Source of the DNA: Trichopria drosophilae
Taxonomy: Eukaryota; Arthropoda; Insecta; Hymenoptera; Diapriidae
Length of the DNA: 64,000 nucleotides
Direction: 5' to 3'
Assembly: GCA_030407085.1 (NCBI GenBank)
Contig: CM059584.1
Coordinates: forward strand, 105,833,001-105,897,000
A program made the translations under genes and the position numbers. The notes under the pieces were generated by a model. It saw nothing but the letters and a program-made list of their open reading frames with translations, was not told where the DNA came from and searched no databases. This document shows, piece by piece, positions 48,068 through 61,130 of the stretch; position 1 is the stretch's first letter; every line of letters starts with the position of its first letter.

Positions 48068-48303
48068 ATCGCGAGCAGTTTTGTTCCTCACCGTTATCCG
48101 GTGCTCGTGCACAAGAATTCCATGCGTACCACGTGACGGACGAGACGCAACTGAGCAGCTGCGCAGGCAGCCAACCGTAATCGACCAATCAGAATAGAGA
48201 GCGTTCGAAATTGGCGGGTGGAAGTGCCAGGCAGTGAAATGAATCTTTGTAACGTAATGTCGGGATTACGACAAGTATTCGAGTTTCTCTGAGACCGTGA
48301 CCG
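48068..48303 (-). promoter_or_regulatory. HARS: HARS 5' flank / promoter region
   Basis: GC-richer than the surroundings, with a CACGTG E-box at 48130-48135. No TATA box is evident. The transcription start is presumably within this stretch, inferred from composition and position only. Confidence 0.4.
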
Positions 48304-48424
48304 TCATAAAAAAATAGGTTGGTAACCGGATTGATCGTTTAGATTCAGGAAACGCCAGTGTGTTTTAATAAGTTTATTCATCTGATTGATCACGCTCTTC
48401 GACATTCTTTCCGGAATTTCCACA
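48304..48424 (-). CDS. Possible last exon of another minus-strand gene
   Basis: A good acceptor (cttttttacag) precedes an open frame beginning VEIPERMSKSVINQMNKLIK, then THWRFLNLNDQS, and ending at TGA (48304-48306). The exon would start in split-codon phase. I do not recognise the protein, found no upstream partner exon within the window, and an AATAAA lies inside the frame, so it could also be UTR or chance. It lies 240 bases upstream of the HARS cytosolic ATG on the same strand. Confidence 0.35.
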
Positions 48425-48779
48425 CTGTAAAAAAGAAAAAATTACATTTCTGAGATTTTACAATTTTGTTGAAATTTTCGATTACTCTCGTTGTAAAATT
48501 GCATGTTTTCGGTAAATATCCAACGCAACAGAAGGAAAGAGCCTCTGTAAGCCCCATTCCAAAAATGCCCCTTTTTCGTACCTCAAATATTGAAACTTTT
48601 TTTTATGTCAATTGGTTACATATGATGACCCAATAATCCCTGCAAAATTTCAAAGCGAGCATATTCCCCGTTTCGGAAATATGAGAGGTCAAAGTTGACC
48701 ATGTCCAATAAAAAATGTACATCAATTTCACATTTATACTCGTATAATAATGTTTAAAAAAATGAGACGATATGGTTCT

Positions 48780-48990
48780 TTACAGATTTTTGGCTGCTGA
48801 TTACGAATCTGAAGTCAGATTTTAAAAATTCAAAATGTCGGATCCAATATGGCGGACGACTTTTTTGAAAATCGATCTAATTTGCCTAAAAATTATTACT
48901 CGGGGTTTTTTGGGGTCGCCGATTACGAATCTGAAGTCACAAATTAAAAATTCAAAATGGCAAATCCAAAATGGCGGATGACTTTTTTAA
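48780..48990. repeat. CAAAATGGCGGA dispersed repeat, tandem pair
   Basis: Two direct copies of GATTACGAATCTGAAGTCA followed by a TTCAAAATG..GG.ATCCA.AATGGCGGA block. Same family as at 39.1 kb. Confidence 0.65.
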
Positions 48991-49027
48991 AATCAAATTC
49001 AATTCGCTTGAAACAGTTAAAGTTTAA

Positions 49028-49475
49028 CAAAGGCAATATGCAATACTCCAACCAAGGCAAGATGTAATAATCCAACTGGCAAAGGTAAGATCGTATAATC
49101 CAACAAACAAAGGCAAGATCGTCAAATCCAACCAACAAAGGCAAGATGTAATAATCCGACCGGCAAAGGTAAGATAGTATAATCCAACCAACAAAGGCAA
49201 GATTTAATAATCCAACCGACAAAGGTAAGATCGTAAAATCCAACCAACACAGGCAAGATGTAATAATCCGACCATCAAAGGTAAGGTAGTATAATCCAAC
49301 AAACAAAGGCAAGATGTAATAATCCAACCGACAAAGGCAAGATGCAATACTCCAACCAAGACAAGATTTAATAATCCAACTGGCAAAGGTAAGATCGTAA
49401 AATCTAACCAACAAAGGCAAGATGTAATAATCCAACCGGCAAAGTTAAGATCGTAATAATCCAACCAAGGCAAGA
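49028..49475. repeat. Minisatellite of ~28-bp units
   Basis: About fifteen or sixteen copies of a 28-base unit such as AATCCAACCGGCAAAGGTAA then GATCGTAT, alternating with a GGCAAGATGTAATAATCC variant, giving a 56-base higher-order period. Two overlapping minus-strand open frames over it encode only this repeat (LDYYILPLLVGF and variants) and are not genes. Confidence 0.9.
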
Positions 49476-49719
49476 TACTTTTATTTTATCACATTCCCAA
49501 GCAAACGATTCAAATAAGATGTACAATGAATGGAAATCAATGAAATGCTGATCTGCTGATAGTTTTTTGTATTTAGGGTTTTTGAATATAGGCTGAAATC
49601 TTTTATAAATTCGAGATTTTCAACACTAAAGATACATTTATTTTATAACTTTCGCAAGCCCACGATTCAAATAAGATGTCTTAAACGATGCATTAAAACT
49701 TTGATTGTTTTTTAGATTG

Positions 49720-51080
49720 TCTTTTGTTACAAGGAACTGTATTAGGGCCTTTGTTATTCATACTGTATATCAACGATCTCTTTGACCTGCAAACTCAAGG
49801 ACAAATTACAGCATACGCAGATGATACCTGTATCTACTACGAGCATGATACTTGGCAAGAAGTGCAAAGGGTTGCATCAAATATTTTAATATGATCTTTA
49901 ACTAATTCGCTGAAAATAAATTAGCAGTAAACTATGACAAAACTGTGTGCATAAACTTTGGCTGCTATGAAGATAGCATTCCTAAGGATAATAAACTAAT
50001 TATCCACGACTGCAAATGCCCGCAAACCTTGAACACCTGTAAATGTAACATTATACAAATTGTCAGACATACCAAATATCTAGGAGCTGAAATCGACAAT
50101 CACCTAAAATGGGACATCCATGTCAACATGACCGTCCGCAAAATAAGATATCTCTCACATGTCTTTAGAACACTGACCCAAATATTGAAGAACTACCAAA
50201 CCATGCGAGTCTATAAGGCCATTTGTCAAGCTGTTTGGGGGTACAGCATATTAGTGTGGGGAAGTGCTGTAGACAGGGTTATCAACCCGATTGAAATGCT
50301 GAACAGGAAAATCCTAAAGATAATCTTCTGTAAAAAGATCACATTTAACACCACCGAGTTATAAAGCATCAGTCAGACTTTAGACGTGAGAAAGTTCCAT
50401 GTCTGGAAACTGTTAAACTATTATGTATCCCATCAACTGATAAAATTTCAACATCACATCTCTGTCAGAAAACACACAGCTCACCTCGCTGTAGTACCCT
50501 TCAAGAGGACCTCTATTGGCCAAAGAGGCCACGATTATCAAGGACCAATTCAATTCAATAAACTACCCCTGGATATCAGAGAAACAGTAACATCAGAGCA
50601 CAAAAATTACACTTCTTTTGGAAAAAAACTACTCCATTATCTCTTGAGTCCTCATGTATAAGATGTTTTTACAAGAAAATTCCAGTAACAACCTAGCAAA
50701 ATGCGACACGCTTTCCGCAATATATTATTATTAAATATCACAAATTTTTAGACGTCAATATTAAAATTTTATTGCTTTGTTCCTTTTTCTTTTCTTTTAT
50801 ATTTTTGATTTTTGTTAATTATAATTGTAGTAATAAGTATTTTATTGTTTTTGTTAATAATTTATTTATTATATATATGTATATATTTTTCTTTTTACCA
50901 TTTCTCACAGACAAGTTCCTCGAAGAACTTAAGTGAGCATTAAGTTTCATACTTCCAAATGTGAGCTAATTAATTCAAATATTGTATTTTCTTGACATAT
51001 ATAAGTATTCACGTTACCAACAATTGTATGAACTCGATGTTAAATGGTTTGCGAATAAATTGAAAAATTGAAAATCGTCT
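49720..51080 (+). pseudogene. 5'-truncated non-LTR retrotransposon (reverse transcriptase remnant)
   Basis: Reads QGTVLGPLLFILYINDLFDL and the catalytic AYADDT box, then stops and a frameshift before 49945. A frame follows with VRHTKYLGAEIDNHLKWDIH and the post-RT region, crossing one in-frame TAA at 50362 and ending LLSPHV. The fingers domain and any ORF1 or endonuclease are missing. The 3' end is AT-rich and finishes in a short TTGAAAAATTGAAAA tail. It belongs to the Jockey/CR1-like group. It differs in sequence from the copy in HARS intron 4, so these are two families or an old split. Confidence 0.85.
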
Positions 51081-51690
51081 TTGTAATTTAAAAAAATGTA
51101 ATTTTACATCGTCTTTGTTATTTTCAATTGTTTTTCATGTAAAACATCACGGAAAATGTAACATTACACGCGCACTGTAAAGTGGTTCTCGCCGTTCTCG
51201 TCGAACGCGTGTCGCTGTTGACATACATTGTATACGACCGCACAGATGTGCTATTTCGTTTACTGAGTGGCATTATATTTTTAACGAAAAGGGAATTGAA
51301 GACATTACAAATTATAGGTAGCTGAATTACAAAAAATTTAGTTGATATATTGGTATATCATTCCGATCATATCTAAAAATTACACCAAAACTTGGGACAT
51401 TTCACTGAGCCAATGTAATTTGACAGTGGAAATGTAAAATTCTGACAAAACTCGAGGAATTTTACAGTCCAATTGTAATATTACAGTGCCGTGTAAATAT
51501 AGAACTGATTTTTTTTTCGTTTTACAGTGCACATGTAAAATTACATCGATAATGAAGGAATTTTACAATATCACTGTAAATTTACAACGATTTTCACCGG
51601 TATTTTTATTTCCACTCTTTCACTGTACAATTACATCGACTTATTTTACAGTGCAGAGTCAACTGACTGATCGTATTTTTTGTTTACATT
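51081..51690. repeat. Stretch with irregularly iterated TTTACA(G)TG / TGTAAA words
   Basis: Words such as ATGTAATTTTACATCG, TTTTACAGTGCACATGTAAA and TGTAATATTACAGTG recur more than ten times in both orientations with uneven spacing. It looks like a decayed cluster of nested small palindromic elements. No gene. Confidence 0.5.
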
Positions 51691-53980
51691 TGCTATGTTA
51701 ATTTCTCCGAAGTAAATATTTGTATTAAAAATAAGAGTAATTCTCCATACAACTGATCTTCTTGAAAGAACCGATCGTCTAACTTAGGACAGGGACTGCT
51801 ACAAAACAATGCATTATCTTTAAAATGCGATTCGGCAGAAAACTACATTTGTTTACAATTTCGAGTTCCACATTCGCAAGAGTGACCACAAGAATAGTCC
51901 GAAATTGGTCGTTTGAAACTTGTGTACCTCTTCTCTAGTAAATTACATAAATATACAATGTTGAAATTCAGGTAGAAAATCAGCACCTATCGACGTAGGG
52001 TTAACGCCGACGGCCTTTTAAAAGAGATCAGCCGAAAAAATAATCAACGTACAAACTGTAAAAAAAATGGAAAGTAGGGATCAACGTAAGGTTACCGTAA
52101 CACCTTACTTTGTTTACAAACTGAACAATAACGGACATCACTGAGAATCGATGTATGCATATAAATTATATGCGATTCAAGCCGAAAAAATTAACACCGA
52201 TATTATACCGGTCAGGGTATGGCAGACTCCACATATGGGTGTTCAATATGGTACCGATATAACTCCTCACTTTAACATTGTATCCAAAATTCTAAAGTAA
52301 TGAAGCTTGACACGCGTATCTTCTGTTTAATGTTGGAAACATTCGAAAATGTGCATGAGTTGTTGTAAAGCAAAATTTTTAGATCGCAGATTTTTGTGTT
52401 TACAATCGTTAAAAATATCATTCAGTAAGTTGCTCGGTCTCTAGACCTTAATACACGAGTTTTTAACCCAAACTTGTATGCACTTTTACCTGATCTAGAC
52501 CCATTAAATGAAAAGGAATAGAAAGGAATTGATCCCTTTAGAGCAACGGTTGATTCATTCAGCTAAACTAAATGCGTAATTTTCTTAACGGTTTTAATTT
52601 TTTTATTGATACTTTAATCCCTTTCAATCTCTTTTCGCTTACTGAGCTTACAAAACGAAAAATGAAAATGTCGGCAGGGTATTTCATGACAGCACCTTGG
52701 ATACATAGTTCCATCAAAAACTTGTGGTTACAATAATTTGTCTTTATGGTTAAATCAGATTAGCTAATCGGTCAACATTTTTTAAAATTTTTTTAAAAAT
52801 CTAACAAAATATTTTGAAAGTTCACTTAATTTTACGTCAGATATGCCTGCTTGGCTATTTTTAAGAACCCTTTTTCTATGCAAAATACAACCATTGGAAC
52901 CTGTAGAGAAAAAATGTCCATTCAGGACTTAATGGTTTAAATTAATTTAAGTGAACTGGGTTTTTATTGGCCTCTCGTTTGGGTCCCGGCCCAAATTATG
53001 TGATAAGCCCGATTAAATTCTGATCGTATAGCCCGTTCCGTTATAGCATCGAACACTAATATTACGTAGTTTGAGTATAACCAGATATCTTGAAGGCGTG
53101 AAACAAGTGTTCTTGGATGGCGGTGTAACAAGTGAACGTTCTCTTCGATACAAACCGAAAAGAGAAAGGAACTCGACTATCTTTATTGCCTTTCTACGAT
53201 AGCGCTTTTATTTGTAATTTTAGAAAATTTCACAAAGATGGTTACAGTGATTTAAACCCATTATTTTGATACCACTTTGATATTATCGCTATCTGGATTC
53301 TATTATTATACAATTAAACAAAACAGTACTTCTGGCTACATTATAAGAATCAGAGAAATCTCATTAAGGTCAATGCCCTCTAAATCGTTAAATTTACTAA
53401 ATTGTAACTAAAATGTGTTGGAATGTGCAGGAATATAATTTTTTTTCTTTATAATGTGCTCTTGCGAATATTCAGTTACATGTATATGAAATTTCAGAAA
53501 CATACAAAATATATTTGCCAGATGTATGAACCGTGGTCCTCCTTAATTTAAAAACTAGGCAATAAATAAACACAAATTATGAAATCAGTATTTTGTTACC
53601 AAACTCTCCACATAGTGGATAAAATTAAATGGATAAAAACTGCTCACTGATTTGTCCAAGAAACCCACCTACTAAATATTCAGAAAAATAATTGAAAATA
53701 AATGTGGATTAGAGTGGGGCGCATATTAAATGCAAAATTGGCGAAGTGTTTACAATCCTTAACGTATGTTGTTTACGTTTCATGGTTGTTATTCTTTTCA
53801 TTGCCCTTGGTTCCTGGAAAAATTGTACCTTGCTTATTACAGTCTTGCTTGCCTTAAATTAGAAAACAATAATCAGTATTTCGCGAATATTCGCCTAGTG
53901 TGGATCGACCGTCTATATTGTGTAAGTTTGCTAAAGGATTATTCTTTCCCATCTGTTCATAATATTGTTTTCTGCCTCTA
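51691..53980. other. Intergenic stretch
   Basis: AT-rich with a slightly GC-richer part at 51960-52250. I see no gene or clear repeat. Confidence 0.55.
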
Positions 53981-54144
53981 GTGATCATAGAATCGGACTA
54001 AATTGTATTAAGCATTTCAGGAAAATTATGAAGAAAACCTGTGCTGAACATATAAACTCCTACGAAGTAATTGATGAAAATTTTAACGACAATAATAACA
54101 ATAGCAGTGATGATGATGATGATGATGATGATGACGACGATTAA
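53981..54144 (+). pseudogene. Possible terminal coding segment with poly-aspartate tail
   Basis: A strong acceptor-like tract (ttgttttctgcctctag) ends at 53981. It is followed by an open frame reading DHRIGLNCIKHFRKIMKKTC, then AEHINSYEVIDENF, asparagines and about eleven aspartates encoded by a GAT repeat, then TAA at 54142-54144. I do not recognise it; it could be the last exon of a gene, a decayed transposase end, or chance plus a microsatellite. Confidence 0.3.
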
Positions 54145-57100
54145 ACTCATATGAAAACTCATGAACGAAGTTCAATCTCTTTTCTAACAACAGTTGCGCT
54201 CAAAAAACGTCTATTCCAAAACTATAAACAAAAAATGGATAAAAACTGAACAGAAACTGCATAAAAAGTGTCCAGATAACTTTTAAGTTATCGTAAAAAA
54301 AATCGACATAATATTACCTAAATTATCGTCTAGAAACTAGACAAAAAAGTATTTAGGTTGTTCATATAAATGTTCTGACTACTTTTATGCAGAAACACAG
54401 TAGAAACTGTCCATAGTGTTTCTAAAAAAGGTATCGAAAAACAATCTATGATTTAATGTATCTAAATTTCTTCGGCAGTATGGACATTTTTTCAGGAACA
54501 TGTAGATTATAACGCTATTTTACGAGTATATTTCGCTGAAATCAGACAGTATGTAAAGTTTTCGAAGGCAAATTTTGTCAATGAATGATTTTGATACTAG
54601 TGTCTGTATAATAGTATTGCATATAACTTTTTGATTAATTATTTTAAATATCAACATTTTGCCGTAAATTTAATAAATTCCTGAAATAAGAGGTAACTTC
54701 TTATTCTGAAATAGATTAAATTATTATGCCCTTTGTCTTAATGTTAGTTTTCCAGCGTTAATGGATGCACTTACATGCACGATATAGTTTTTAGAAGTCA
54801 AACAATACAATATACCACAGTTCCTTTACAGATTATTTAGATGACGCTATTGCAACTATCTAGTATAACTATACACAATTGTAATACTTCCACAATTATT
54901 TTCTACATGGGTTGATTTGAATTTCATTATGGAGAAGAATTTCTTGCTTCACGGAACAGTTGGATATTGTTTGAGGCAAACACTACGGATTTGCCATAAT
55001 CCCTGCAATCCAAGCACTTGGATAAATCTTTCAAACTGCGTCTCCATTCATGAATGAGTAGAAAAATTGATTTCATCCATTTTCGTTTACTGCACAGGAA
55101 AATCTATAGATGTTACTATTTAAATGTTATTGGAAAACTGTAGAAATCCTAAAATATAAGAATCGTATAAAACAAGACCTAGTGATTTTCAGCAGTTAGT
55201 TCCTATCTGATTAAATACATATAATACTATAACGTTTTGAATATTAATATATAATGTGAATGCTTGTACTATTAGTGAATGTATAAATCAATGGAATGTT
55301 TATTACTACGTCACTGACACGAATGTATATTTAATGATGATTAAATTTTAACTTGCATAATTGCATACAGAGTGTTTGAGAACTGACATTCGATATATTA
55401 CATAAGCAAACCGTAGAGGTGATTATTATAAATATAACACTTTTTCATTATATCATAAATCATCATAAATGTGTACATTCAACAAACATCAATCTCACTT
55501 TCAAAGGGTGAAAGTTTGGAGTTATGTTTATTGGCAATAAGCATACATTTGATAATTTTTGTAATCAGGATTTCCTTGTTGTATCATAATTTGTCAATTA
55601 TTTATATTTTCCTATTCATGATGGTTTTTATAGGTTAATTGGAACAGAGGCTACCTGCGTGTGGTAAATTGAGTGAAGCTATATAATATCTGGAAGTACG
55701 CTATAAAAGTCGGAGATAAAATAGTTTCTCTAAGTAAACTTACACTTGAATATGCATATATTAGGAATTACTATCAACGGTATGCATATTGTATCGGATA
55801 ATTTAATCAGGATAAACCGTTATTTATTAGATCTTAGTGCAGTTAATAAAATCGCTATTTACCGCTTGTTTCTGACAAAAATGGGATATGCTTCGTTACT
55901 CCATTTGCATACGATTAAATTAGAATTAAATTTTATTGTCTTAATAAATTGCACATACAGAAAGCAGATAAATCATCGAAAGGCTTTTATACATATAAAA
56001 ATATGTAATATTGAAATGAGAAATTATTTAAAATTTTCGAAATATTAACTTTTGTAAGAGAATATATGATTCATTGCGATATTTTATATCGATATCATTT
56101 ATCCGATTGAGTAATTTCTCATATTAAATTACTGATATAAATTGTTAAAAATTTTCTGTTGTGCATATTTGCTACGATCATTTACAAGGATTTTCAATTC
56201 AGAAATGAGTGTTTCCATAAAAGAGAAAATAATTAAAGACCTCGATTTATTAATTATGTCAGGTGAGCATTTGACGTGCTAAATTAGAGAAATTTGCAAA
56301 AATTAGAAAACTGCAGAAGATAAAAAATGTTAATCAGCGGTTGTCAAAATACTTTCATGTAGGTAGCGTGTAGAATTCCTGGAGTGCCGGGCATGAAAAT
56401 TGGAAAGATGTGTCACAGTGACCCAATTATGGAGAACGTTGGGGGCTCGATCAGTCCACGAGATCACTTTCATTTCTCGCGGCAGTGTAAACTTGTTTTT
56501 GCGCAATCAAGGCCTTTTCTACGATACGCATAGAGAAGGAAATCAAGTTGTTTGACCTAACAGTCAGAACCATATCGAACAATTCGAGTAACGACATCCT
56601 TTGATTTATCTCATGGCTTCAAACCGGAACTGAATCATTTTCCGGAAACTCGCTTTTTGCATTTTGTTGTAGTAGCTGATTGGTGGCTATTGTCCATTCA
56701 TTTTCCAACGTTTTTATTCGTTTCATCATTTTCAGATATGTTAGACTAAAAAAGAGTATACAAAATCGTTAATTATTTTTTATTTTCTCGACAAATAATT
56801 ATTGTTGCAATATCGACCAAACATTTTGAAAACGTTTTTAACTCCTTGCGAGAATAGGCCATACCTAGGTTTATTCATATTTTGTTACTTTTTCTTCGCA
56901 TTTTTAAAAATAACTAAAAAAAAGATCTCTTTTATTATATATTATTATTATTATTAGTAAATACAATTGAAAAAACGAATATATTCAATTTTGTGCAAAT
57001 TATACCCAATTTTTAAAAACCACTTTATTTATTAATGTCTTTTTACTGATTACGAATCCGGCATTAATTAGGACCAATTCATAATGGTCGTTTCAATATG

Positions 57101-58955
57101 AATTTAGCAAATTTACCGTTAGATTCAGAAACAGAGACTCAAAAAAATGATCTGATGAATTGCACAAAATACGCCTACTATATGCAGCTCATTTTTTGAA
57201 TTTTTAATAATTCCGCCGCTATTTTGAATGCCTCATTGTGCGCGATTGAGAACCGTGTTCAAATTGCCATTGCAGCTGCCACCAGTGAAATTGAATGAGG
57301 TTCAAATTTAAGGACAAAAAATGTTTAGAAATTCATATTTTCTAAATAATTATTGATGGATTTCTATGATACAAAATGTATTTGGTTTTGATTATAATGT
57401 TGTATAAGATACAAATGAAAAAAAAATTGTTTAAAGATAAAATACATACTAAAAAATATTTTCCCTTTAACATTTCACTTCACTTCCGTCTTGAAATGTT
57501 TCTTGTTCGCATTCACTTGTCTTCTTAATATCATTTGATGACCGCATGATACGCAAAAGCTACTCACAAATGTGTATTAGGGGTGGAAGGTGGGGTTTGC
57601 AGTCCTTTTCAAATTTTTACGGTTTCATAGGATTCATTTTGGCAAAAATTAACGCATAAAAAGAAAAATTATATATTTGCCGGTATATAATAAAAATATG
57701 AAATGTATTATAAAATTACCACCAAATTGTTACCTGCTTGTATTATATATAATATACATATAGAGTAGAGTGGTCCAAAAAAAGTTCAAGTACTCAATAT
57801 TTATTACACCTTCTATATATTTGCATCGGAAAAAATTATTATCGAAAACTTGTTATAACCTCTCTAAAAATTAATAGCTCTTTGATGAAGAACCGATATT
57901 TGCCCGTAAAAAATGATAAAATCATAAACTATTTGAAAATTTATGAATGAAGAATGATTTTGAATATCTGAGGTCAGATTGGTACTCAGTGGGTCAGAAA
58001 GCCTCCCAGTAATATTGATTTGCTCAATTAATGTTTAGCTAAGTTCATTGCTTAATCTTTTAAACTTACCTTTACTTTATTACTTTCATTATAAATATTA
58101 AGCAAAATCGTAACATTAGTTTGCGAAGATTTGATAATCCTTTTGAAAGTGATCCACGTCCATTTCCACATACACACACATGCACACACCCATATGTACA
58201 CACATTCAAAATGCAAATTTAAAATGCAAACCGGCAAAAAGTAAAATATGTGAAAGCATATATTTGAAGTAAAACTATTGTGAACACGTTTTTGATAGGT
58301 TAGACGGTGATCAGAAACCGGCATGATAATGGCATTGCCAAAAAATAATAGTAGCTCAAAAATCATTTTTTTCTATTCAATAGACATAAATGTGATAAAC
58401 ATCATTTTTTGAAAAATGTTCCAACACTATTCGAAATAGCAGCCTCAAAACTAGTGGGATATGGAGGTCTCAATTTTGAAAAAATGTTTATTGCATACAA
58501 AAACTGTGTGCAAATTGTGCACGAGTTAAACATTTAAGCAAACGTAGCAAAAAATCGGGTTAAATTCGTAGTCGTTGCAGGTTATGGAAATAATTCCTAT
58601 GCCATATTTCGTTAGCTATTTCGCAAAATGTGATAGACCTAAAAAATGAAAAAATCCGTATTTTTCCCCTTTCTGTGGGTACTAATTAAAGAAATATTCA
58701 TTTCAAGAAACTTTGAAACGTTTGAAATAAGCAGTTACTCGTCGAAATAACTTTAAAACAGACAAGTTACTGGATAAAAAGTTTTTTTTTCTCGAAAATC
58801 CAATGTCTCGAACCCACTTTTGAAACTATTTTAATTTTTTGTTTTGAAAATATTATATAGATTCTAGATCTGAAATATTGCTACCCAATTTTTATACACG
58901 TGTTCAAAATAAGTTTTTCTTTATAATATTTTTGCCTCGAGTTAAGGTCATTTCC
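54145..58955. other. Intergenic stretch
   Basis: AT-rich. A GC-richer patch at 56360-56650 has no long open frame and could be regulatory or UTR. A degenerate CATTTTGAA-type repeat lies near 57045-57250 and a CA-rich microsatellite at about 58165-58205. No gene recognised. Confidence 0.5.
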
Positions 58956-58959
58956 CTAC

Positions 58960-59513
58960 TTTTGGCACCGTACTATTCTAATGGTTACGTTGGGCTTGAC
59001 CTTTCTGATGATCTTCAAGGTTATCTAAGACTTCTCTGAAAAAGACGATTTTGCACTACGGGAATCGAAAGAGCGGCAAATTTTATATCAAACCTGCGAC
59101 CTTGGAAAGGCAAAAAAATGTTGGTCAAATGTCAGAAAAAAATTATTTTTTCTGTTTTTTTCTTTTCTTTGTTGTTTTAATGTTACAAAGATGACTTTGG
59201 TATATCCTTGAAGGACACTGACAAGGCGAAAACCATGATTACATTACACTGCTTATTTAAGGTTTTGAGGTAAAAGTTTGTAGTTTTAGAGTTAGGAGAC
59301 CAATACGAATCGTTTGGTTACTTATGCTTTCACGGCATTTAGTACTACAGCGCAGTTTGCCATCAATTTTTTCGCTCTTTCGATTGCTAAAAAGATCTTC
59401 TAATTGAAAAACACGAAGATGATCTTGAAATAACCTTGAAGATCATGGGCAAGGTCAAAACCTATGTTATATAAAAACTTATAATCGTGTTTCAATACTT
59501 TTTGGACACCCTG
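58960..59513. repeat. Inverted-repeat element with GATCTTCAAGGTTAT arms
   Basis: The left arm has TTGACCTTTCTGATGATCTT then CAAGGTTAT and AATCGAAAGAGCG; the right arm has CGCTCTTTCGATTGC and ATAACCTTGAAGATCATGGG then CAAGGTC. The right end (ACTTTTTGGACACCCTGTAT) looks like a transposon terminus next to TA. The matching left terminus is not clear. Confidence 0.55.
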
Positions 59514-61130
59514 TATATGATACCATAAAGGCTTGTCTTTACAAGACAATCACATGGAATAAAATACACTATTTTGAGAGCAATACAAAATTACTCGAAC
59601 TTAATAAAATTCAACAAGTAGCGATAAATCAAAGCCGGTCACTCCCAAATAATGGTTTCTAGGGGTCAACAGCTCATCTAGCACTATTCATTTTTAAAAT
59701 GAAACAAATTAAATATAAAGTGACATTCTTTTAATAAAGTTGGAAGTATGATAGTTGTTACAATAGCGTTATAGCAATTCATTCCATAATCAAAATAAGT
59801 TTGCTTGCTAGAACCATAATTCTTAATCTTGTTGCTGAAACTGAACAGTTGTTGTTTACTTTACTTTACTGTTAACCCTAACGAAATCTGATTTTCTTCT
59901 CCTAAATAATTTCCATAATTTTCCAACGTTTTGAAGCCGTTTGTTGAGTTAATCCTTCTGAATCTTTAATTTGAAATTTTTTTTTACATAATTCTATAGT
60001 AATTTTTTTCATCGTATTGAACATTACCGCAAATGACGACAAGTTGTTTAATAAATTGAGGAAAAGCACTACGAGGAAGTTTAAAATCCAGTAATATTGT
60101 TAACTAATTTTACTAATTCTTCAACTTATTACGTAAACTATACCATTTATTTATTTTGTCGAGACTTGTGCCTATAACTATCATTTGGAAAATGGTAACG
60201 TCAATGTTTCAACCAATATTTTAATAAAGTTCGGATTATATAAGTAGAAAAAAGACAAAAGTAACTAACTCCTTCGTCTGCATTTTTTTATAAACATGAC
60301 TTGCATATTGTAAGCACGCAGAATAAGTGTTAACACTGTTTTACATAAAACTAAAATAATTTAAAGAAATTACTAATATTTTTAAAATTAAATAAGGAAT
60401 TTTTTCAAAAAAAGGAATTGTTTCATAAAAGCAATGACTATATTTTTTGTAATTTTGATTATCGGTGAATAACATTGTGATGATTTTGAAAATTTAAATT
60501 GATGGGTCCAATTTGGAGGACAACTATTTTAAAATTATTGCCGCATTTGGAAGGTAATTTTATAACTTACATTTAAAAAGTTACTATCTCTATTATTTAA
60601 ACACTACTGGATACATCAGTTTCTACAAAATTTAATGTCTCTTTCCATTATAGGAAAAAAGAAGTAAATGATACGCCTTTTCATTAATAAATTAAGTTTT
60701 TAATTGAATCCGGTGATAGAAACATAATAATAGAACTAATTTCCTACGTAGAAAGTCTTAAAAATACCAATGAAAATGATGAACTTTTATTCGTCAATGT
60801 GGACCCGTCATTTTGAACGTTTAAAAATTCATCATTAAAAATGATAAAAAACTAAAGCAATCTATGTTGTCAGAAAAAGATGTTTTTTGTCTGAAATTTG
60901 ATTTCGTACAAACCCCACTCTTATTTCCAAATTGTAAAAATAGCCAGAAATCCACAATTTAAGATAATTAAAGAGCCAGGCGTAATAGTTAAAAATTTTG
61001 AAGGGCAAATACGATGACAAGTAAACTTACCTAAAAATATGCACATATGGGACGCTGTAAATATTATCTACTTCGCTAGTAACAGAATCCAACAAAAAAT
61101 TTTAGAGTTTCATGTTGCCTTATTAGTAAG
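59514..61130. other. Intergenic stretch
   Basis: AT-rich sequence. CCCCACTCTTATT at 60914 resembles the ends of the element that follows. No gene. Confidence 0.55.

Noticed and set aside
48944..49473. Two long overlapping minus-strand open frames rich in LDYYILPLLVG
   Set aside because: They translate a 28-bp minisatellite in repeat-compatible frames and extend into the adjacent dispersed repeat. No real protein.
49028..49475. Possible CRISPR-like array
   Set aside because: The repeats are contiguous and vary without distinct spacers, in an animal genome; it is a minisatellite.
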